DNA from: Apostichopus japonicus
Lineage: Eukaryota > Echinodermata > Holothuroidea > Aspidochirotida > Stichopodidae
Length of the DNA: 64,000 nt
Assembly: GCF_037975245.1 (NCBI RefSeq)
Contig: NC_092572.1
Span: 10,301,769-10,365,768, forward strand
Direction of reading: 5' to 3'
The notes beneath the pieces were generated by a model. The model worked only from the letters and a program-made list of their open reading frames with translations, had not been told where the DNA came from and searched no databases. The first letter of the stretch is position 1. Every line of letters starts with the position of its first letter. Both the position numbers and the translations under genes were made by a program. Positions 1-11,684 of the stretch are shown in pieces.

Positions 1-215
1 GCTCCAGTGTTGGCTATATAGTGATTCCATTGTGGCTCCGTCAAGCACAGTCTTGGCCTCTAGTTGGGCATCAGTTTCGGCTCCTTCAAGCGCAATTGTG
101 GGTTCCAGCGTACCAGCACCAACGTCGGCTATAGTACAGGCTGCTATGTTTGCTCAGCGAAGCTTTCGATTCATGTGTCGGCTGTAGTGTTGGCTCTGGT
201 GCCGGCCTCAGCCGT
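1..215. repeat. Degenerate 45-bp tandem repeat at window edge
   Basis: Blocks beginning GGCTCC recur at 34 and 79, and related GGTTCC and GGCTAT blocks recur further on, giving a degenerate period near 45 bp (15 codons). The minus strand is open from the window edge to about 165 with an Ala/Thr/Glu-rich reading, then meets a TGA. This may be a decayed coding repeat or just a minisatellite. The array is cut by the window start. Confidence 0.4.
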
Positions 216-2720
216 AATTCAACTACAATAGTAATTACAACTTATGTCCTGTACTTAGTATAGTTACTTATTCAAGTAAATTAATAAATGTGTGCTGTAA
301 CTTAGTAAAGCGCCATCGGGAACTTAAGTTTAGCGATGTATTCTTTTAAACACTTGAAATTCTTTTGAAAGTTGCAAAAGTCCTCAAATTGTTGTTCTGA
401 GCATGATACCAGTTAGGTCGAGAAAAGTAACAGGTCTTGCCAAAAGCTGAGATATATTATTTATAATTTATCACACGTATTTAGCCTGTTGTTGCATAGG
501 AAAGTCTTGTAACGAAAAGTTTTGGGACTCAGTGTCAGAACAATTGCTTTCGGGATAGTGTTTAAATGACTAGGTCTGAGTAAAAATAATCAGCGAATTT
601 GAGCTTCCGTCTATTGAAATAATCTTCCAATGTACGAGGAAATCGGCAAACTGTTTCAAATGCTGTCAGTTCATCTGCACTTCTGACCGTCGCCGGATAA
701 CGATTTGTTTTGTCTGTCCTTACAAGGAAATATTTAATAATGTTTCATGTAACATGCCGAAGGTTTTGAGTAGAACTAGGCTCATTGTTGGGGAAATATA
801 TCTTGTCCGAAAATTGGTTTGTAAACCCTGGCTCAATGTTGGGTCAACGAATAATACCCGAACAGATGTTTACATCAAGTTGATTTACTGTACAGGATTA
901 ACGTGTGATGCTCGACAATTAGCTATATACAGCTGGCGCAATGTTGGGGAATTATATGGTCGCCAACACGTCTTACCAATCTGTGCTAACGGTTGCCAGG
1001 GTTGGAAAATGTTGCGATTATAATGTGTACATGGATTCGCTGACTAAACAAGACATCGTCTCTCTCGTTATAAACCGTAGTGAGCTGTAGGCCCTATAAT
1101 GATTTGACTAAAACGTTACTTTATTCTTGTCTAGCAATTTTTAATCATTTTTTGTTTAATTGTTTTATGACATGCTCTTCTAATATTGTTACAAGCACAT
1201 GACAAAGAATTAGTCGTTTATATTTAAATATCTTTTCAGCAAAGGCCTTCCACCTTCAACGTGGACAATAAAGATCAAGTTACCCAAGTGTAATAGTTGG
1301 ACGATTATCGAAGTCCCATGTCAGGGTGAAAACAGTTGGATTGAAAATAAACGCGCTTTCAATCGGATTTTTTAATTTCTAACTTGAACTTATTTCTTTA
1401 CTTTGTTAACCTAAATTCAAAGATTGGTAAAAATATTCTTTTTAAAGGAGGATCATGTATAAGAAGCCATGCATTTAATTTTGTTTGATCTGCCGCTTGT
1501 ACATTGATTTATTGCTTTACTTTGTTTCATCGATAATAAATGCCTCGTGTTCTCTTTTATGCTCTCCTGGTTGCTACTTACGTTTTTCTATTTTAAGAAC
1601 TGTCAATAATGTGTAATATACACTTTTTTCTAGCTTTAATTTAACCAAAATTGCTGTTATTGTGCTTAATACGAAATCGTTTGTGCATGAGTTCTACTAT
1701 CCGTGGAATATATCGTGTTATCTACCTCTCATTTTGTTTACATTAGCCTCGAATCAGGGAAGCAACTGAGTGTTCTCAGTTTAGAGTGTGGTTACAAATA
1801 GATTCAATAAAAGTTACTTCAAACTGCTTTCCTTCTAAAGCTTTTTTTAAGTCTCACAGTATCAAAATGAATTCCAATATTAACCGATATCACATTACTT
1901 GACAATTCCATTACAAATTTAAGTTAGTTTTTATTTCTTTATGTACCGGTTTCCAATGGTGAATGCACATCACCCTTGCCAGATGAAAAGAAAAAACAGT
2001 CTTGTTTAATCTCGGAACTAAAATACAAACCCACAGTCGTATTTACGCTGATCAGTCTTTTATTAAAATTGCTAACATTATAAACCAGGTATAACAGCTG
2101 CACCATAGCAGTCACACTGTTTGAACTATTGTTAAGACATAATATATTGTTATGGCTAAAAGGAACGCAAAGCAGTCAGTAGTTACACATTTTGTTTAAG
2201 CTGCCTACCCCTTGTCTTATTATAAGTTGATGTGATCACATGTTGCTTCTTGAAATCCGTTGCTAGTTCCAACTTTCCATTTCCTTTTGTATTACTTTTG
2301 TCATTATAATCGTGTTATACTGATGAAATGTGTTGCAATACATTATCGTACATTTACCACTGTTGATGTATTGTTTGCCAAGGAAATGTGGAAATTCACT
2401 ACAATGATCAAACGGCTTTTCGTTATATTTCGTTTCACCTTGGTGGTGTTGTCATGTTAATACTAATAACATGTTATAAACAAAGACTCTGGAACGTGTC
2501 GAAAATGCAATGTGCTACATTACTCAGGCAAAGCTATTAATGAGTTAAAAAGGTCAAATTTTATTTAAAACTAGCTAAAGGCACATGACAAAAAATGGTA
2601 ACAGCCTATAATTGACTACCATGAATTGGTGTTGCTGGAAAAAACTATCGTAATGCTCTTTATGATAAAAGTGTAACCATATATTTTTAATTCTTAATTG
2701 TATTTTCTTTCATCACAAAG
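216..2720. other. Noncoding stretch, no gene recognised
   Basis: AT-rich single-copy-looking DNA. The short open frames at 754-1023 and 2260-2460 show no recognisable family, no strong splice context and no composition unlike chance. Three loosely related blocks containing AATGTTGGG or ATTGTTGGG lie near 785, 835 and 940. A good-looking acceptor (TTTTCAG) at 1234-1240 precedes a 44-codon open stretch in one frame, but no partner exon was found. Confidence 0.35.
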
Positions 2721-3009
2721 TTTCTATTGAAAATCCAATGAACCATTGCACTGGAGTACACATGAACGCAACTATAACAAACTATTCACATGAGCGACAA
2801 CATATGGAGCAGGAAGATGTCAGCTCTAGTTGTCCGGTTGACCTGATGACTACCTCTACTTGTTGCAGAATAAAATCGAGCGAAGATAAAATAATTTTCG
2901 GACCAGGATTTTCTTGTGCTAATAGTTTGACAAAGGATGTGAAACATGAAGAATTTTTGGAAACTGATGAGTTCAAACCAAGAAGTCTAGCAGACCAAAT
3001 GAATGCATC
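2721..3009 (+). CDS. Candidate internal exon of a possible receptor gene
   Basis: Unrecognised protein segment of about 96 residues. It follows a pyrimidine-rich acceptor (TTTCATCACAAAG, ending 2720) and is open to a GTAAGC donor at 3010. Reading past the donor meets TAA at once, so the frame closes exactly at the splice site. The encoded segment is hydrophilic, rich in Ser, Glu, Asp and Cys, with no membrane segment. It starts in phase 1 and ends in phase 2, and the next candidate exon (3583-3649) starts in phase 2. That phase agreement is the main reason for keeping it. It could equally be a chance ORF ending at 3013. Function is unknown. It may be part of the extracellular or juxtamembrane portion of the protein whose tail is at 5237-5398, but no membrane-spanning exon was located. 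Confidence 0.3.
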
Positions 3010-3582
3010 GTAAGCTTTTAGTGACATTTTACGTTCGAATGAGAAACTAATTAATGCTAAAAACATAGCGCATTACACAAGAGGACCACGTGTATGTAAC
3101 ATTTAAAACAAATAAAATGTCAAATGCCTGTACATTTGAGATAGCAATTAGAGAGTTTTACCTATTTCGAACATGTGTTTCTTTCATTAGTGACATTTTT
3201 AACGAAAAGCAACGTAAATTGTGAGATCAAGCTGTCTATTAAATGTTAATCGTGAAAGTACATTAGCTTAAAGTATATTACATTGATGTTGAGGATATGT
3301 GGTACAACCTTGGCTACATGCTGAATATCGACCTAAGTAGTAACTGGAGATACTGTTCTAACATAACACTTGATTTTGGAACAATGCAAATACGAATATA
3401 ATATAATAAATAAATGAATGACAACAAGATCTCGCTGGTCAGGAGCTTACAAGTTGGAAAATGCACTGAACTGGTCAGTTCTTACATTGTGGCAGTTGCG
3501 ATGTACAATATGGTTACAATTGATTATTTGTTTTAGTATAGTTGTGAAAGTAGTTTAAAAATGTTTTTTGAACCTTACACAG

Positions 3583-3649
3583 CGAAAGAGGCCTGCCTTC
3601 GAACCTCGGAATTCCAAATGAACCACATGCATCTCGCTTAGCTACGTCG
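3583..3649 (+). CDS. Candidate 67-bp exon
   Basis: Acceptor ACCTTACACAG ends at 3582 and donor GTAAAT starts at 3650. One frame is open: a single base completes the split codon, followed by 22 codons (start ERGLPSN, end RLATS). It enters in phase 2, matching the end of the 2721-3009 exon, and leaves in phase 0, matching the start of the 5237 exon. The other two frames contain stops. No family is recognised. Support rests only on splice sites and phase. Confidence 0.28.
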
Positions 3650-5236
3650 GTAAATAATCCATTCTACTAGATTCAAACACATATTTTTTTAACGCAGCAT
3701 AGCACCATACCTTTCACTTTCCACCTCTCACATATCTTTTTTTACACCCGAATGATGAAAAACACGTATAATTTTTTTTAACCATTATATTTTACAATGA
3801 AAGTTAACAGCGTAAAGGAAATTACAATTAACACAATTCGCTCATTTTGTTTTAAAACATAGAGATGAATATACAAAATGCACATTTTATAGAATAAATG
3901 ACTCGGCGTTCATGTGTATCTGTCTTAATAGTCACGATTGTCACGATGGTACGATGTGTTTACGTTAGAAACATAACAAAGAGCATCGCACATTTGTGCT
4001 TTGTTAGCAAGTTTATACACTAGGCTTTTCTATTAATGTTAAAACACATATTTTCAAATGGGGAAACCATTGTTGATTTACCTTTTTCTTGTCTGCAAGA
4101 CCAAAACTCCTACCAATGCGCACATTATTCCCAAAGCAGGAAAGATTGCGCGATTGTTTTCACGGTAATATAATCAAACACGGAGTGACCTGATCATATC
4201 AGTCTGCTATGTGTTTTGTATTGGCAAAGTAAGTCCCCTGATGCGGAATAACACGAAACTAAAGTCACTTTTATCATGATCTGTTTCCTTTATACTGGGA
4301 TGAGGAAATATGTGTGAATGACATATTTTATAGGTTACCCATCACACGCTTTGGTGGTTTAGCAGAATGCAGGTTTTGCATATCACTAAAAGAGGTAATT
4401 ACAAAGTACTAACAATAGAGAAGAGTTAACGGTTATGTACTTCTCACAAAACAACTATGTGGTATTATTAGTTACAACTCGTAACGTCTAGCAGCGTCTT
4501 TATATCCCTAATTACACAAAAATAGCACGCCAAGTATTTATGTTGCATGCACATAGTTCTGCATGACTTTAACCATTTCATGACGTGTTACTTTTATTTG
4601 TGATAACGAAATAATGAATAATTTATAATTTTCAATACGCTGAACCATAGTTTCCTGCCATCACACGCTTGTTTATTGAGTTATGCATATCTTGTGACCA
4701 CGTTCATTAGAAAATAAATATTTTTTATTGCCATATTTTAGTTCTTATACTTATGCGTAGTTAAAGCCAACCGAGTTATTTTAAATACTAAAATCGGCTC
4801 ACTTCACTTTCATGGCATGGAAACGTAAAACAGACGTGAAAGGTAAGATATATTGCAATAAGAAACGCATGCTTTATTTACAAAAGTATACCTGTTGAAA
4901 CAATTTATCTTGACAGATACTAGATTTGTGAAACAATTGAAAATAACAGTGTATATCCTTATCGAATAAGCTACCCTGTCGTTGGGTTTTGGAGACTAGT
5001 GTAGTTCGTCACAATAACTACGTCGATCTGAAACGTCAACAGAGTCATAACGGTAGTAATTTATTTTACAGTTAACAGTCCTTATGCTCCATGAACATGG
5101 ATGGAACGGATATAAATGTTTCTCACAACTTGGCCCTTATTTCACCCAATGAGCCAATTTTCATTTGTCATTTTAAACATTAAGTACATTACATATTATT
5201 ATCAACATCTAACTTTTCCTAACACAAACTTTACAG

Positions 5237-5398
5237 ATGCCAGACTACCGAGTCAGCTACATAACGCTAGATCATGGTGATAATCACAATAAGTTTCAGG
5301 GCATTCACAAACAAGAGAATAAGACTGTGTATGCAACAATTACGCACAATGATAAGATCGTTCAACGACAACAAGGATTGGAGACCTCAAGTGAATGA
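5237..5398 (+). CDS. Candidate terminal exon with ITIM-like and ITSM-like tyrosine motifs
   Basis: Fifty-three codons from a TTTACAG acceptor (ending 5236) to TGA at 5396-5398. Tyr8 lies in VSYITL, which fits the ITIM consensus [VILS]xYxx[VIL]. Tyr32 lies in TVYATI, which fits the ITSM consensus TxYxx[VI]. The two tyrosines are 24 residues apart, similar to tandem ITIM-ITSM tails of vertebrate inhibitory receptors. The rest is polar (His, Asn, Lys, Gln), with no hydrophobic segment, as expected of a cytoplasmic tail. Known for the family: phosphorylated ITIM and ITSM tyrosines recruit SH2-domain phosphatases or adaptors. Inferred: this is the last exon of a membrane receptor whose ligand-binding and membrane exons lie upstream. 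The exon also begins with ATG, so a free-standing 53-residue ORF is possible. Short motifs can arise by chance. Confidence 0.4.
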   Translation: MPDYRVSYITLDHGDNHNKFQGIHKQENKTVYATITHNDKIVQRQQGLETSSE

Positions 5399-7340
5399 GT
5401 GACCATATTTATCAACATTTCATGGCTGCATGGCATAAATCTATTCGATTGAAAATGTTATAAAGAAAAATCGGAGACAGTACCGGTTCACATTTAGTGT
5501 ATTGTTGTAACAACTGTGCAAAGTCTATAGGTCAACTTATTATATGATGTTTCATTAGGTATTAAATATCATCATTGTTATTGAAAATCGAGCAACGCAA
5601 ACCATTGTTAAAGCAATATCAATGTATCAGACAAACACCACTAAATGCAGACGAGATGACAATTATAACTAGTCTTTGAGATGGTATTTAGGGAAATCTT
5701 TATTTCTAGTCACTTGTTATTACGAAGAATGTTACGAGCAATATGGGATATAAGCTACTATTACATGGCATTGATACACGCACAAGGTTATGAACGTTGA
5801 ACATATGTGTTTACACTACTACGCCTATAATGACGACACAGACAATAACCTATATTGATAGTCGATGTATAAAACTATCAATCGCAATGTATGTTTGTTA
5901 TTACTAAAAGAATGCCATTTACAACCATGGTGTGGATTTATCCGGATAGGAATAAAATCAAAAAGTTATATTGGAAGTTAAAGGCAAGATGCCTAATTAT
6001 AATACTCTGACTTTATCCAGGATCTTAGCAAGACAAATGAGTGCTAGTATCTTCTAAACACGATACAAACTTGCAACGTATGAATTCTTAGCATAGCAAA
6101 TTACTAACACCGAATAGATTACAACATAGAAAATGTGAAACCTATATAAACGTTCCGGTGACGCGATGTAATAGAAACGGCTCGAGTATAACGAGCTGCT
6201 TCCATGGGTGGAGTTTGCTCAGCTTGGTTTATGCATTACATGAATTTGTGTTGCTGTTGTTATAGGTCATTATAATATTACCGAGAAAATTTGTTCATGC
6301 GTAAACTTCGTTATTTGATATTTAAGTAAATTGTAGTGTTTATCATTTGTTTCTTCACACATCGAATGTATCATTAACGTATATTACATTTGCAATTTTG
6401 CGCTTTAATTGACATTTTATTAATAGTCAAGTTTGAGGTATGGTCCTGTCGATTGTTTTTGCTTCTTTAATTTAGACTGCTCAGTCCAAGAGACATTCAT
6501 TTTAATAAAAATGCACCAAAATGTCTTTAATTTAGGCAAAATACAGTGTTATTCATGCTTTGTTTGTAACCGTAAGCTTCATATTTCACTAACATAATAA
6601 TAAATATTAAGAAGTTTTCTTGTTTAATCGTGAAATGATTGCACTCTACCTTATACTGAATCATAAAACAGATTGTAACAGTTCTGTTGTACTCTCTCAT
6701 ATTTTATTGGTGTTTTTGTTTGGATTTGTTCCATCTCTTTTCAAGACGTCGAAGTGATTCATGTTTCATGATTTATGGCTCCTTTTCCATCTAACGTTTG
6801 CGTTTGCGTCAATGTATGGTGTTTTTGTGGTTTTTTACATATTGCTCCACTGAATGATCTGCTTCAATATCTAGGAAAATATCGAGGGGTATAAAATGTT
6901 CGTCCAGAAAATTCAGGCAATTTAAACCTTCTCAAATATTGGACCAAAAGTGATCACATTTAAGCTGTATGAAATACTTAACCTCTTTCATTAGGTTTTC
7001 CTTCTTTCCTTTTTATCACTTTTCTTTGTATTTAGCATGCTTCGATTTACGTGTGTCTTGTGCGCAATCCTAAAGGTGTATTGCGGGATCACGGGATATA
7101 GAAATAGCTTTAGGTTATAAACACCATATACAGCTTTTGAATATGTTGTGGGCCTCTAGGTCTAAACAGCACACTCATTTGGAACTCAATCATACAGCGT
7201 GCGTAAAAGTTCCTTCCTTTTTCAAAAACCATTGTGTTAGAAATGTTATAGAAAACCTTAAAATTTAACCTTAACTTTTTACAATGTGCTCGGTACACCA
7301 AAGTGAAAGTTTTATGCTCTGAAGGGCTTCAAGGAGCTTA
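5399..7340. other. Noncoding stretch, nothing recognised
   Basis: AT-rich DNA without a supported ORF, tandem repeat or transposon end. It may contain the 3' UTR of the 5237-5398 exon. The short minus-strand ORF at 7110-7301 has no recognisable features. Confidence 0.4.
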
Positions 7341-7352
7341 ACAGAGTAGATG

Positions 7353-7460
7353 CAGTGGCGGAGCTAGGGGTATTGGTCAGGAGGGGCGAGAATGGTCTGT
7401 AGGGGTGCTTTCGACACTATCTATGCGGAGCGCCACCACAGGTTGGCGCGTAGAGTACAG
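7353..7460. mobile_element. hAT-type terminal fragment
   Basis: CAGTGGCGGAGCTAGG at 7353 matches the common hAT terminal form CAGTGGCGGA. About 70 bp inside, at 7425-7450, is the inverse of a motif (GATGGTGGCGCTCCGC) that also occurs near 13861, 17251 and 18021. No matching opposite end or 8-bp target duplication was found, so the element is partial. A poly-G run at 7690 may belong to the same debris. Confidence 0.35.
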
Positions 7461-7820
7461 AAATATTTTGAGTAAATATACTCCCTAGATCGCCGGAAAT
7501 GACCCTTTTCGGGCCTGGTTAATTTGCAGATAAACGAAGAATAAATAGGTGTCAACGCCAAATTACACCAACAAACTGTGACAAATGTCAATAGGTAGAT
7601 GAGAGCGCAATAAAAAAGTCAATAATCGCGAATTAGTAAAAAGTGGTAAATAGCTGAGAAGGGCGCCAGCAGTCCACTTGAGTCCGTCAGGGGGGGGGGG
7701 GGCACTCGCAATATTTCATAGAGTAGTCAAAGCAAACTGCACCTCGTTTCAAATTTCTGAATCGGCTGTACGACATAATATCACGAAATTTTAATAAAAT
7801 TACAAGGCGGCCTGAACTAA

Positions 7821-8420
7821 CGGTGACATCCCTATGTTCCGACGTCTCTATGTTCCGACGTCTCTATGTTCAGACAAATTGTTTGGACTCTAATTTTTTT
7901 TGACCAAAATTTTTTCGGACCCAATTTTTTATTGGAGACTCAATCTTTTTGGTCCCGCATTTTTCGGACCAAATTTTTTTGGGGACTTAATATTTTGGGC
8001 CCCAAATTTTTTGGGACCCAATTTTTTTTGGGGGGACTCAATTTTTTTGGACCAACATTTTTTCTGACCTACCTTTTTGGGGGACACAATTTTTGGACGC
8101 ACCAAATTTTTTTCAGGAAAAAAGGGCCCAAAGTTTGTTTATGACCCAACTAGTGCTTGTGACCGAAAATTGCTTGTGACCCGAAATTTAATTGTTTGTA
8201 AATTTTTTGGGACCAAAATCAGTTTGGTAAAAAAAATTTGGTACGAAAACATGATGGTGTCAAAAATTTTGGTCCAAAAAAAATTTGGTCATAAAAATAT
8301 AATTGGTCTAAAATAATTTTGGTCCGAAAAAATTTGGGTAAAAAAAATTAGAGTCCAAAAAAATTGTCGGAACATAGAGACGTCGGAACATAGAGACGTC
8401 GGAACATAGAGATGTAACCG
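7821..8420. mobile_element. 600-bp foldback element with 6-bp target duplication
   Basis: Both ends read inward as CGGT(G/T)ACATC(C/T)CTATGTTCC. They are followed by two more copies of a 16-bp block built on TCTATGTTCCGACG, then TTTGGACTCTAA. The terminal inverted repeats are therefore about 85 bp. The core is low complexity: TTTTTTGGNCC blocks on the left and their complement on the right, so the whole element is a quasi-palindrome. AACTAA occurs just before (7815-7820) and just after (8421-8426), consistent with a target-site duplication. It has no transposase. The Phe/Gly/Pro-periodic ORF at 7866-8144 is a by-product of the T/G repeats. Family is unassigned. Confidence 0.75.
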
Positions 8421-8985
8421 AACTAACTGAAGAAAGTTACTTGGATAAAAACAAATATTTGCAAGCAGTGTCTAATAGAACGCATAGTCTAACAAAAACT
8501 AAAGCACCTTCAAATGTGAATCGTTTATCAGGAAAAAGAACCTAAGGCTAGACTATGAACAAATTGCAAGTATTTGTTACCTTCAGTGCTTAGGAAAACA
8601 ATGTGATATGTAGGGCGTAACATCATTACACTGACAGAGACAGATTTTAAAAATGTTGAATAGTGCAAATGAAATTGATAAAGGGCATTTGAAAAAGAAA
8701 CACCGTAATGTTGGCAATCTTGGGGGCACAAAGGGGGGGGGGGTGGAGGTTCATTGCACTTAATAAGGGGGCACAATGTTTATTTGTGAATACCGTCCTG
8801 GTGGAGCGGTCTAAGGAGAGGGTCCTTAGATGAAATCTGGTGCAATATTTTACAACTTGAAGTAACTTTATGTTCAAGAATTTTCGGTCTTATTCTGTCC
8901 GATACTATGCTTTTAATTAAGACAGATACAGTTTGTTTCAGTATTTTTAACACTACAACTCGCATCAGGGAGAAGGGGGGGGGGG
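8421..8985. other. Noncoding, poly-G tracts
   Basis: No supported gene. Poly-G tracts occur near 8736 and 8976. The overlapping minus-strand ORFs have Pro runs created by the G tracts and are not credible. Confidence 0.4.
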
Positions 8986-8987
8986 GA

Positions 8988-9305
8988 CGATTTGGACTGT
9001 TTCTCGTAACTTGCGAGCTGGCCTGTTTCTCGCAAATCCGCTAGAACTTTGCTGTGTCTCGCAATCTGCGAGCTGGGATGTTTCTTGCAATCTGCGAGTT
9101 GGGTCGTTTCTCGCAAATTCGTACGAGCTGTGCTGTTTCTCGCAATCTTCGAGCTGAACCGTTTCTCTCAAATTCATGCAAGCTGGATTGTTTCTCGCAT
9201 CTTTCGAGCTGGACCGTTTCTCGCATATCCGGTAGAGCTGTGCTGTGTACAACAACCTGCGAGCTTGGCGGTTTTCTCGCAACTTGCAAGCTGGACTGTT
9301 TCTCA
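8988..9305. repeat. Minisatellite of 27-29 bp units, each with an internal dyad
   Basis: About eleven diverged units resembling CTGTTTCTCGCAATCTGCGAGCTGG in short form. Most contain the inverted pair CTCGCA/TGCGAG, so single strands could form serial hairpins. The array lies between a G12 tract at about 8976 and a G10 tract at about 9341. Because unit lengths vary, several frames stay open on both strands, which explains the overlapping spurious ORFs at 8913-9459. Confidence 0.7.
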
Positions 9306-9459
9306 AGGTCGTTCGACTAAAACAGAAACCTTAAAATTCGGGGGGGGGGGAGGGGCGTCACAAAGTAGGGAGATATTTGAACTTGAGCCTCAGGTTACTT
9401 TTATGTACTTGTATGTCAGTTTTCCCCAAAATACCGAATTGAATTCTGCGCTAGAATAA

Positions 9460-10849
9460 CGTTTAAGCATTTTAAAATTTTAGGATAATACCATAAATAA
9501 CTTTAGCAAATTGCAGTATTTTATATGGTCTCGATAGACTAAAAAATCTTTTAACGTTCGTTTAGTTTACTTCACTGATACGGTCAATCAAACAGTTGCA
9601 GACACTAACGACTTTTTCGTAGTTTTTTCAGATTCCTAAATTATCTTGACTTTTATCTTAAAACATAAAATAAACAAATGAAAGGAACACCAAGTTAAAA
9701 ATCTGGAACCGTCCCAATAGTGAGTCACCGATACCAGTCACCAGGCAGAAACCAGGAAACACAATTAATTACCATTCCTTAATACACAAATTCAAGATTC
9801 CTCACACAAATATCACTTAGAAAATAAAACTCACACATAGAAAGTACACAGGTAGGCTGTATTGAAGTAAGCGGTTGGACATTCAACAATCCATTATTTT
9901 CCCATGCATCTTGCATATCTGAGCGCAAACACCCCCGTTTTAGAGTTAGTTTTGATGTCGGCCGACGCGCGTGCACGCCGGCAGCGGGCTCTTTTGTTTT
10001 GGAATAACTGTCTGCAATAAGCGCTGGGAAACGTCGTGCGTTTTCGTTTGATCTTAACAAAAGAGGTTAACTGACAAACAAAACATCGATTCTGATTCTG
10101 AGAAACGACGCAAGGGCGCCAAACAAATTTGGAACTCTTGAGCTTGAGACGGGAAATCAAAGTAAGAAAAATGTTCAATCCACGCTCAGCACCAAGCTCA
10201 GTCAAAAATATTTAATTAACAAAATGCAGACTGCTAGACATTAAGGCCAAATTTCTGTAACATTTGTTAACTATGCATGATAAAGCAATAATATACCTTA
10301 TTTTAATTAATTGTTGAACAGTAAATTGATCAAATTAACTAATTAATTATACAAACATTTACATAATGATCTCAGGAAGATTAAAATATAGAACAAAATG
10401 TAATATTTAAATCAAGCTTCCGAATATAAGTTGGAACTGCATTAACAGAGTATCATAATGGCATACCGAAATTACTTTAATTAATCAGTTCAAGCTATTT
10501 ATTAACCGTACGTAACAATTCTTCACTATCGTCAGTAATCTACGTAACCAGTATCATCGGTATCTTCATGGGTGACTGCTTCGAATACAGTGTCTTTGGA
10601 AATGTTCAATTTCTAATGTGAGAAATGTCACTTGAAATAAAAGAGTAGGCTAATCTTCACACTATAAAAAATATCAAATTTAATTAATCAATATTCTAAA
10701 ATAAATACTTTTGACACATGATCTTTATTGGAGTTCAAAGTTGCAACTGTTAACAAAAATTACAAAAATTGACCGGCTACGTGTAGTTCATAATAAAATC
10801 AATTTCCGCTGAAGGGTTTGTATTGCTGATTTTACGTTTAGCCGTGACT
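9460..10849. other. Noncoding stretch
   Basis: AT-rich DNA leading up to the large hAT element. Minus ORFs at 9779-10205 lack any recognisable domain and overlap each other in different frames. Nothing supported. Confidence 0.4.
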
Positions 10850-11039
10850 GGTAGAACCATGGGCGTCAATCCAGGGGGAGGGGGACGGGGGGACACGTCC
10901 CCCCACATTTCGATGGGTGGGAAAAACAATATCAAATGTCCCCCCCCCCCCACACACACATTTGGAAAAAGAGTAGTGTCGTGGCTCTATTTGGTTAGGG
11001 CCTACACATCTCAGGATTCATATCATCGAATATCACTCA

Positions 11040-11459
11040 ATGTTGCTGAATGGAGAATTCCACCCAGATCTCGTGAGTTGGTACCCTGAGCTCTCTAACA
11101 ATCTTAAGCTTAGTCTGCCTTTCTTTCGAGGCCAGTTCCATTCGTCGTCGGTTGAAGGGTATAGACAAATATTCAAGTCGATGAATCCAGCGGTAAGGGC
11201 TATGTTTGGTGAAGTCGAAGCTCTCTTGCGGTTGCTCCTCGTCTCCTCCGCCAGTTTGACGGAAGCCGAGAAATCTTTTAGTGCTTTGAGGCGTTTGAAG
11301 ACAAGGCTACAGAGCACCATGACTCAACAGAGGCTGAACCATGTGATGGTGTGCCATATTCACCGCGAACGTCTAGCCCAGTTGAAGCCTGCGGAGTTAG
11401 CAGAGAAGTTCGTTGGTTCCTCGGAGTACAGACGCCGCATCTTCGGGCGATTCCAGTAG
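11040..11459 (+). pseudogene. hAT transposase, C-terminal dimerisation domain fragment
   Basis: About 139 residues from the first ATG. The frame is open upstream to about 10977 but no DNA-binding or catalytic part is present. Residues around 65-115 (LLRLLLVSSASLTEAEKSFS, then ALRRLKTRLQST and QQRLNHVMVCHIHRERL) are the characteristic hAT C-terminal dimerisation region seen in ZMYM1-like transposase relatives. The frame ends with TAG at 11457. A complete hAT transposase is usually 500 residues or more, so roughly the first three quarters, including the DDE and BED-type zinc-finger regions, are missing. It lies in the same orientation as the element's left end, so it is the element's own remnant gene. 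Confidence 0.85.
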
Positions 11460-11684
11460 AAAAATAGTGCGTTTCGTCATTATCATAATAGACAATACTT
11501 CATAGCTAGAGCCAAAGCCTGTACATAGTTGTTGTTTAGTAGTAGATGGTGTTTCAAAGACGGTGCCCGTTCCCTAATATTGAGAAAATGAAATAGGGAG
11601 CATATTCCGTGGCAGCGCATCCCATGTTACCTTGTTCTTGAGTGATACCGGAGTTTACTCCACAGTGAGAACACTGGGTACACG

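Noticed and set aside
1241-1367. Possible exon after TTTTCAG at 1234-1240
   Set aside because: A 44-codon frame is open but no donor, partner exon or recognisable domain was found.
4104-4166. Possible exon with acceptor GTCTGCAAG and donor GTAATA
   Set aside because: It would enter in phase 0 and leave in phase 2, breaking the frame of the 5237 exon.
7866-8316. ORFs with repeated Phe-Phe-Gly-Pro
   Set aside because: They run through the T/G low-complexity core of the foldback element and have no start or splice support.
8913-9459. Several overlapping ORFs on both strands
   Set aside because: All arise from the 27-29 bp minisatellite; open frames on both strands are expected from the repeat.
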